This document shows positions 7,023 to 10,941 of a stretch of 10,941 nucleotides of DNA, one piece after another; within the stretch, counting starts at the first letter, position 1; the number at the start of each line of letters is the position of its first letter. The stretch lies in assembly GCA_019118985.1 (NCBI GenBank), contig DWXX01000165.1, positions 1 to 10,941 on the forward strand, in the 5' to 3' direction. This stretch comes from Candidatus Faecalibacterium faecipullorum. GTDB lineage: Bacteria > Bacillota > Clostridia > Oscillospirales > Ruminococcaceae. The notes beneath the pieces were generated by a model, which ran no database searches, was not told where the DNA came from, and was given only the letters and a program-made list of their open reading frames with translations. The position numbers and the translations under genes were made by a program.

Positions 7023-7052
7023 GTGACGGTCACTTTGCACAGTTTGCACTGT
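7023..7052. promoter_or_regulatory. Palindromic operator-like sites downstream of the symporter promoter
   Basis: GTGAC-G-GTCAC (7023-7033) is a perfect 11-bp palindrome. ACAGT-TTGC-ACTGT (7039-7052) is a second with 5-bp arms, overlapping a direct repeat of TTTGCAC (7034-7040 and 7043-7049). They lie just downstream of the predicted transcription start, where a repressor would act. No regulator gene adjoins them, so the binding protein is unknown. Confidence 0.4.
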
Positions 7053-7081
7053 ACATCGTTTCGGGATATTGGTTACCGTGT

Positions 7082-7110
7082 ACTGTAGTATATCACGGGC
7101 GGGCGTTCAA
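7082..7110 (-). promoter_or_regulatory. Probable promoter of the symporter gene
   Basis: Minus strand: -35 TTGAAC (7110-7105), a 17-base spacer and -10 TACAGT (7087-7082), preceded by an A/T-rich stretch that could be an UP element. An alternative in the same place is an extended -10, TGATATACT (7095-7087), with a poor -35. Either gives a leader of roughly 130 bases. Confidence 0.5.
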
Positions 7111-7197
7111 AGATTAGAAATATTTTGTGTTGTATCCCTACATTTTAATGGTCGCCCCATGGGAAAACGACGAAAATCAGCCCGCCCGATTGTGCAT

Positions 7198-7215
7198 CCT
7201 GCCAGATGCGGCAGG
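7198..7215. repeat. Perfect 6-bp inverted repeat upstream of the peptidase promoter
   Basis: CCTGCC (7198-7203) and GGCAGG (7210-7215) flank a 6-base centre. An overlapping pair GCATC/GATGC (7194-7198 and 7205-7209) can form instead. It ends 8 bases before the -35, a possible regulator site, but such repeats arise easily in GC-rich DNA. Confidence 0.3.
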
Positions 7216-7222
7216 GCGGCGA

Positions 7223-7251
7223 TTGCTTTCCGCCGCGGGGAATGATACAAT
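7223..7251 (+). promoter_or_regulatory. Promoter of the peptidase-pnuC operon
   Basis: -35 TTGCTT (7223-7228), a 17-base spacer and -10 TACAAT (7246-7251), with an extended TG at 7243-7244 (TGATACAAT). The predicted start near 7258 gives a leader of about 38 bases with AAAGGAG at 7282-7288. Confidence 0.7.
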
Positions 7252-7295
7252 AGGCAAAAACCCCGCACAGCGCGGCCAACCAAAGGAGAAACGGC

Positions 7296-10061
7296 ATGAA
7301 AGACACCATCTACCCCGGCTATACCCTTATAAAAAAGGAAGCGAGCGCCCTCTTCCACGGGACGGCCACCACCCTGACCCACGACGTCAGCGGGGCGACC
7401 GTCCTGCTGATCGAGAACGAGGACGAGAACAAGGCCTTCGGCATCGGGTTCGGCACCTTCCCCTGCGACGACTCGGGGGTGTTCCACATTTTGGAGCACT
7501 CGGTGCTGGCCGGGTCGGAGAAGTACCCCGTCACCTCCCCCTTCCTGCAGCTGGTCAAGAGCAGCATGGCCTCCTTCCTCAACGCCATGACCTTCCCCGA
7601 TAAGACGGTCTACCCCTTCGCCACCCCCAACGAGGCCGACTTCCGCAATCTGATGGACGTCTACCTCAACGCCGTATTCAAGCCCCTTGCGGTGACCGAG
7701 CGCACCGTCTTTGAGCAGGAGGGCTGGCACCGGCAGGCGGACGGCAGCTTCAGCGGGGTGGTGTACAACGAGATGCAGGGGGCGCTGGCCGCCCCCGAGG
7801 CGCAGCTGGACGCCGCCATGGAGGCGGCCCTCTTCCCCGACAACGGCTACGGCTTTGTGTCGGGGGGCGACCCGGCGTCCATCCCCGGGCTGACCTATGA
7901 GCAGTATGTCAAGGTCTACCGCCGGCACTACCGCCCCGACAACTGCTGCATCACCCTCTACGGCAGGATGGACATGGCCGAAAAGCTGGCCTTTCTGGAC
8001 AAAGCCTACCTGTCCTGTATGCCGAAGGGGGCGCCCCGGCCCCGCACCCCGCTGCAGTACCCGCAGGCGGGGGTCAAAAAGCGGGTGGCGTACGCCACCG
8101 GGACCCCCGAAAGCATCCCGGTGCAGTGCGCCCTGGGCTGGTACACCGGCCGCTTTGAGGAGATGGAAAAGCAGACCGCCGTCAGCATCCTGCTGGACGC
8201 GCTGCTGTCGACCAACCAGTCCCCCCTGAAAAAGTACCTGCTGGACCAGGACCTCGGGGCGGACATCGACGTCGGCTTCGACGGGTCGGTGCAGCAGCCG
8301 GTGCTGGAGCTGGTGCTGAAGGGCACCGACGAGGCCCGGGCCGCCCGCTTTGCCGATGCGGTGCGCTCGGGGGTGGACGGCATCCTGGCCGGCGGCATCC
8401 CCGAGGCGCTGCTGACCGCCTCCATCAACAGCCTGGAGTTCCAGGTGACCGAGCGGCCGGGCCGGACGCCCGACGGGGTGCTGGCCGCCATCGAGGCGGC
8501 CGCCGGCTGGCTGCACACCGGCGACCCCATGGCCGGCCTGCGGCCCGGGCCGGTCTTTGGCTTCCTGCGCAGCAAGCTGGGCACAGACTGGTACGACGGG
8601 CTGCTGCGGGAGCTCTTCGCCCCCGCGCCGGTGGAGGTGACCCTTGTGCCCGAGGCGCCCCGCCCCGCCGGCGCGGCCAGCGCCCGGCAGGAGGGCAAGC
8701 TCAGGCTGGACCACCCGCTGACGGTGGCCGACCTGGGGCAGCCGCCCCGCTTTGCCCCCGCACGGCGCGAGGAGCTGGCCGGCCTGACCCTGGTCAGCAG
8801 GCCGACGGCGGGCAGCTGCTACCTCAACTTCTACTACGACCTGGGGGCCCTGACCGCCGGGGAGATGGACTACGCCGCCCTGCTGCCGGCGGTGCTGGAA
8901 GAGCTGGATACCGCCCGCCACACCGCCCTCGAGCTGGCCACCCTGCGGAATACCTGGCTGGGGGAGAGCGTCCTGACCACCGACGTCTGGACCGGGCGGC
9001 AGGCGGACAAGCCCTGCATCGCCAAATTCGAGGCCCGGGCCAGCCTGCTGGAGCGCAGCCTGGACAAGGCGGTGGAGCTGATGGGCGAGCTGCTGTACGA
9101 CACCCGTCTGGCCGGCCGGCAGGCCGAGACGGCCGTCCGGCAGGCGCTGGAGCAGCTCAAGCTGAACTACGAGCAGGACTTCATCCGCAGCGGGCACAAC
9201 TATGCCATCCTGCGGGCGGGGCGGTGCTTCTCGGTGCAGGCGGCCCTGACCGAGCGGATGGGCGGGGTGAGCGGCTACCGCTTCCTCTGCGGGCTGCTGG
9301 AAGGGGGCGACTGGGCGGCCCTTGCGGCCCGGCTGGACGCCGTGCGGGAGAAGATCCTGCACCGCTGCGCCCTGACCGTCTGCTGCCACGGCAGCGACGC
9401 GGCCCGGGCGGCCCTGCGGGGGCTGCTGCCCGGCAGCCGTTTCGCCGGGGGGGCGTCCAGCCGCGGCCCGGCGCAGCCCTATCGTGAGCCGCTGGCCCGG
9501 CCGGCGCACGAGGCGTTCATCATCCAGGGCGGGGTGAACTACGACGTCCTGGCCTGGCCGGGGGACGGCGACGCCGCCCGCAAGGTGCTGGCCCAGGTGA
9601 TGAGCTACGAGTACCTGTGGCAGGCCATCCGTGAAAAGGGCGGCGCCTACGGCGCGGGGATGCTCAGCCGGGCCGGGTTCGAGCTGATCTACACCTACCG
9701 CGACCCCCACGCCGCCGGCAGCTACCGGCGCTTTGCCGGGGGGCCGGCCGCCCTGGCCGCCCGGCAGTGGACCGACGAGGCCCTGAGCGAGTGCATCGTG
9801 GGGACGGTGGCGCAGGCCGACCCGCCCCGCAAGCCCCGCCAGCAGGCCCTTGAGGCCGACCGCCGGTGGTTCTGCGGGGTGACCGACCAGCTGGCCGCCG
9901 CCGACCGGGCCGCCCTGTGCGGCGTCACCGGCCCCTGGCTGAACGCCGAGGCGGCCGCCCTGGCCGATAAGATGGCCGGCGGGGTCCGCTGCGCCTTCGG
10001 CAGCCGCGAGGCCATCGGCCGGGCCAAAGACCTGTTCGACCATGTGGAGGTGCTGGGGTAA
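7296..10061 (+). CDS. M16C-family zinc metallopeptidase (presequence protease/PreP-like)
   Basis: A 921-residue inverzincin-type peptidase that should enclose and cut peptides or small unfolded proteins. The family is around 970 residues in PreP, so this is complete or nearly so. The ATG at 7296 follows AAAGGAG by 7 bases. The inverted zinc motif HILEH spans residues 64-68 (His64 and His68 bind zinc, Glu67 is the general base), and Glu159 in VVYNEMQG is the expected third ligand. The N-terminal block GSEKYPVTSPFLQLVKSS and FPDKTVYPFAT are typical M16C stretches. The C-terminal half carries REKGGAYG at about residues 777-785, the substrate-binding Arg/Tyr region of the inactive lobe. No signal peptide is visible, so it is likely cytoplasmic. 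Only 3 bases separate it from the PnuC-type gene. Peptide turnover is the likely role; bacterial members are poorly characterised. Confidence 0.95.
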   Translation: MKDTIYPGYTLIKKEASALFHGTATTLTHDVSGATVLLIENEDENKAFGIGFGTFPCDDSGVFHILEHSVLAGSEKYPVTSPFLQLVKSSMASFLNAMTFPDKTVYPFATPNEADFRNLMDVYLNAVFKPLAVTERTVFEQEGWHRQADGSFSGVVYNEMQGALAAPEAQLDAAMEAALFPDNGYGFVSGGDPASIPGLTYEQYVKVYRRHYRPDNCCITLYGRMDMAEKLAFLDKAYLSCMPKGAPRPRTPLQYPQAGVKKRVAYATGTPESIPVQCALGWYTGRFEEMEKQTAVSILLDALLSTNQSPLKKYLLDQDLGADIDVGFDGSVQQPVLELVLKGTDEARAARFADAVRSGVDGILAGGIPEALLTASINSLEFQVTERPGRTPDGVLAAIEAAAGWLHTGDPMAGLRPGPVFGFLRSKLGTDWYDGLLRELFAPAPVEVTLVPEAPRPAGAASARQEGKLRLDHPLTVADLGQPPRFAPARREELAGLTLVSRPTAGSCYLNFYYDLGALTAGEMDYAALLPAVLEELDTARHTALELATLRNTWLGESVLTTDVWTGRQADKPCIAKFEARASLLERSLDKAVELMGELLYDTRLAGRQAETAVRQALEQLKLNYEQDFIRSGHNYAILRAGRCFSVQAALTERMGGVSGYRFLCGLLEGGDWAALAARLDAVREKILHRCALTVCCHGSDAARAALRGLLPGSRFAGGASSRGPAQPYREPLARPAHEAFIIQGGVNYDVLAWPGDGDAARKVLAQVMSYEYLWQAIREKGGAYGAGMLSRAGFELIYTYRDPHAAGSYRRFAGGPAALAARQWTDEALSECIVGTVAQADPPRKPRQQALEADRRWFCGVTDQLAAADRAALCGVTGPWLNAEAAALADKMAGGVRCAFGSREAIGRAKDLFDHVEVLG

Positions 10062-10064
10062 GAG

Positions 10065-10745
10065 ATGCGCGGTTATTTTTCAAAGGGCGAAAAGTGCCTG
10101 TGGCTTCTGTCGGCGGCGTCCATCGTCGGTTCCTTCTGCCTGTTCGACCGGCAGAACTATATGACCCTCTGCGCCTCGCTGATCGGGGTGACCTCCCTGA
10201 TCTTCAACGCCAAGGGCAACCCCTTCGGGCAGTTCCTGTCGGTGGTGTTCAGCCTGCTGTACGGGGCCATCTCCTTCACCTTCGCCTATTACGGCGAGAT
10301 GATCACCTACCTCGGCATGACCATGCCGATGGCCCTCTTTTCCCTCGTGGCCTGGCTGAAACACCCCTACAACGGCAACAGGGCCGAGGTGCGGGTCAAC
10401 GCCATCACCCGCAAAGAGGCGGCGTGGATGTGGGTCGGCGCGGCGGCGGTCACGGCGGCGTTCTACTGGGTCCTGCGCTGTTTCCACACCGCCAACCTTC
10501 TGCCCAGCACCGTCTCGGTGACCACCAGCTTCCTGGCGGTCTACCTGACCTTCCGGCGCAGCCCCTGGTTCGCGCTGGCCTACGCGGCGAACGACGTCGT
10601 CCTGATCGTCCTGTGGACCCTCGCGAGCGGGTACGACATCCGCTACCTGTCGGTGGTGGTCTGCTTTGCGGCCTTCCTGGCAAACGACATCTACGGCTTC
10701 GTCAGCTGGCAGAAGATGAAGCTCCGCCAGACCCAGACCGGCTGA
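10065..10745 (+). CDS. pnuC: PnuC-family nicotinamide riboside/vitamin precursor transporter
   Basis: A 226-residue integral membrane protein with about seven hydrophobic segments, the normal PnuC size. Family members let nicotinamide riboside (or, in relatives, thiamine or riboflavin) diffuse in and depend on a cytoplasmic kinase for trapping. Recognisable blocks are GVTSLIFNAKGNPFGQF (41-57), the YYGEMITYLGMTMPM stretch (75-89), ANDVVLIVLW (175-184) and ANDIYGFVSWQKM (206-218). The ATG at 10065 is 3 bases after the peptidase stop. The ribosome site is poor (GGAGG lies about 15-20 bases upstream), so coupled translation is likely. No NAD kinase/ligase gene or riboswitch is nearby, so the substrate choice is inferred from family alone. 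Confidence 0.9.
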   Translation: MRGYFSKGEKCLWLLSAASIVGSFCLFDRQNYMTLCASLIGVTSLIFNAKGNPFGQFLSVVFSLLYGAISFTFAYYGEMITYLGMTMPMALFSLVAWLKHPYNGNRAEVRVNAITRKEAAWMWVGAAAVTAAFYWVLRCFHTANLLPSTVSVTTSFLAVYLTFRRSPWFALAYAANDVVLIVLWTLASGYDIRYLSVVVCFAAFLANDIYGFVSWQKMKLRQTQTG

Positions 10746-10751
10746 CCCGTG

Positions 10752-10787
10752 CCCCCGCCCTCCCGCTTTGGGAAGGGCGGGGGTTTT
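10752..10787 (+). terminator. Strong intrinsic terminator of the peptidase-pnuC operon
   Basis: Seven bases after the pnuC stop, CCCCCGCCCTCCC (10752-10764) pairs with GGGAAGGGCGGGGG (10770-10783) with a single bulge and a 5-base loop. TTTT (10784-10787) follows. Confidence 0.9.
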
Positions 10788-10793
10788 GCTGTG

Positions 10794-10914
10794 CGTAGTC
10801 CGGGTAGTTTCGGTACTTTGGGGAAAGGGGGTAGTTTGGGTAATTCGCCCGTTTTGAGGGGGTTTTACCGGAAATACCCATACTCTAAAAAGTACGCAAA
10901 GTACCGGAAGTACG
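10794..10914. repeat. Inverted pair of 9-bp-phased degenerate repeat arrays (GGTANTTTS units)
   Basis: On the plus strand, units resembling GGTACTTT begin at 10794, 10803, 10812, 10830 and 10839, every interval a multiple of 9, with one degenerate unit at 10821. On the minus strand the same unit occupies 10862-10869, 10871-10878, 10889-10896, 10898-10905 and 10907-10914, again in 9-base phase with one degenerate unit at 10880-10887. The two arms form an imperfect inverted repeat about a 14-base centre (10848-10861). The best match is CGGTACTTTG (10811-10820) against its exact complement at 10897-10906. Reading frames through the arrays hit stops, so it is not a protein repeat. The remaining bases to 10941 show no gene. 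Confidence 0.7.
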
Positions 10915-10941
10915 CGCTGGGGGGGCAAGGACGTGGCCGCC

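Larger units (their letters stand above)
6946..7295. other. Divergent intergenic region between symporter and peptidase operon
   Basis: This 350-bp gap holds no convincing gene. From left to right it contains the symporter leader with a large hairpin, small palindromes, the symporter promoter, an A/T-rich stretch (about 7108-7150), an inverted repeat and the promoter and ribosome site of the peptidase operon. Its A/T-rich centre stands out from the very GC-rich coding sequence on both sides. Confidence 0.8.

Noticed and set aside
7127..7295. Possible small gene upstream of the peptidase
   Set aside because: No ribosome site, and the frame runs across the peptidase promoter and out of frame into the peptidase. 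It looks like regulatory DNA.
7107..10043. Open frame of 978 codons on the minus strand, antisense to the peptidase gene
   Set aside because: It is a by-product of G/C-ending codons in the plus-strand gene. Its composition is Gly/Ala/Val/Gln/His-rich without domains, while the sense frame has full M16C motifs.
1..10941. CRISPR array, tRNA, rRNA, transposase or phage genes
   Set aside because: No long direct repeats with spacers, cloverleaf, ribosomal or transposase/integrase motifs were seen on either strand.

Overview
The window looks like a stretch of chromosome from a high-GC gut Clostridium relative, most plausibly Oscillospiraceae/Ruminococcaceae of the Faecalibacterium-Gemmiger-Subdoligranulum type. 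This is an inference from strongly G/C-ending codons combined with protein families and sigma-A promoters of Firmicutes style; no marker gene is present to prove it. There is no sign of phage, plasmid, CRISPR, IS element, tRNA or rRNA.

Layout. Positions 1-4232 hold a minus-strand drug-efflux-type module: a MarR-family repressor (3652-4137), then two half-size ABC exporters (1753-3504, and 1753 to the left edge) that overlap by one base and match the asymmetric heterodimeric type (TM287/288, BmrC/BmrD, YheI/YheH). The repressor and the exporter pair each have a good sigma-A promoter, and both promoters carry copies of a 12-13 bp motif that is probably the MarR operator. The second exporter breaks off abruptly just after its Walker B motif, at about base 54. 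The outermost bases read, on the opposite strand, like the end of an FtsX/MacB-type permease, so a rearrangement or an assembly chimera lies at this edge.

Positions 4265-5317 (minus) encode a glycerophosphodiester phosphodiesterase-family protein with a long insertion. Positions 5554-6945 (minus) encode a GPH/MelB-type cation:sugar symporter. Each has its own promoter, and hairpins separate them. A 350-bp divergent region (6946-7295) holds promoters for the symporter and for the next operon, a very GC-rich leader hairpin and several small palindromes.

On the plus strand, 7296-10061 encodes an M16C zinc metallopeptidase (presequence protease/PreP-like). It is followed after 3 bp by a PnuC-family vitamin-precursor transporter (10065-10745) and a strong intrinsic terminator. 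The last 150 bp is non-coding and holds an unusual pair of 9-bp-phased degenerate repeat arrays in inverted orientation.

Most of the window is ordinary accessory or housekeeping transport and proteolysis. The points most worth a second look are the broken left edge, the inverted 9-bp-phased array at the right edge, the MarR operator motif, and the modified phosphodiesterase.
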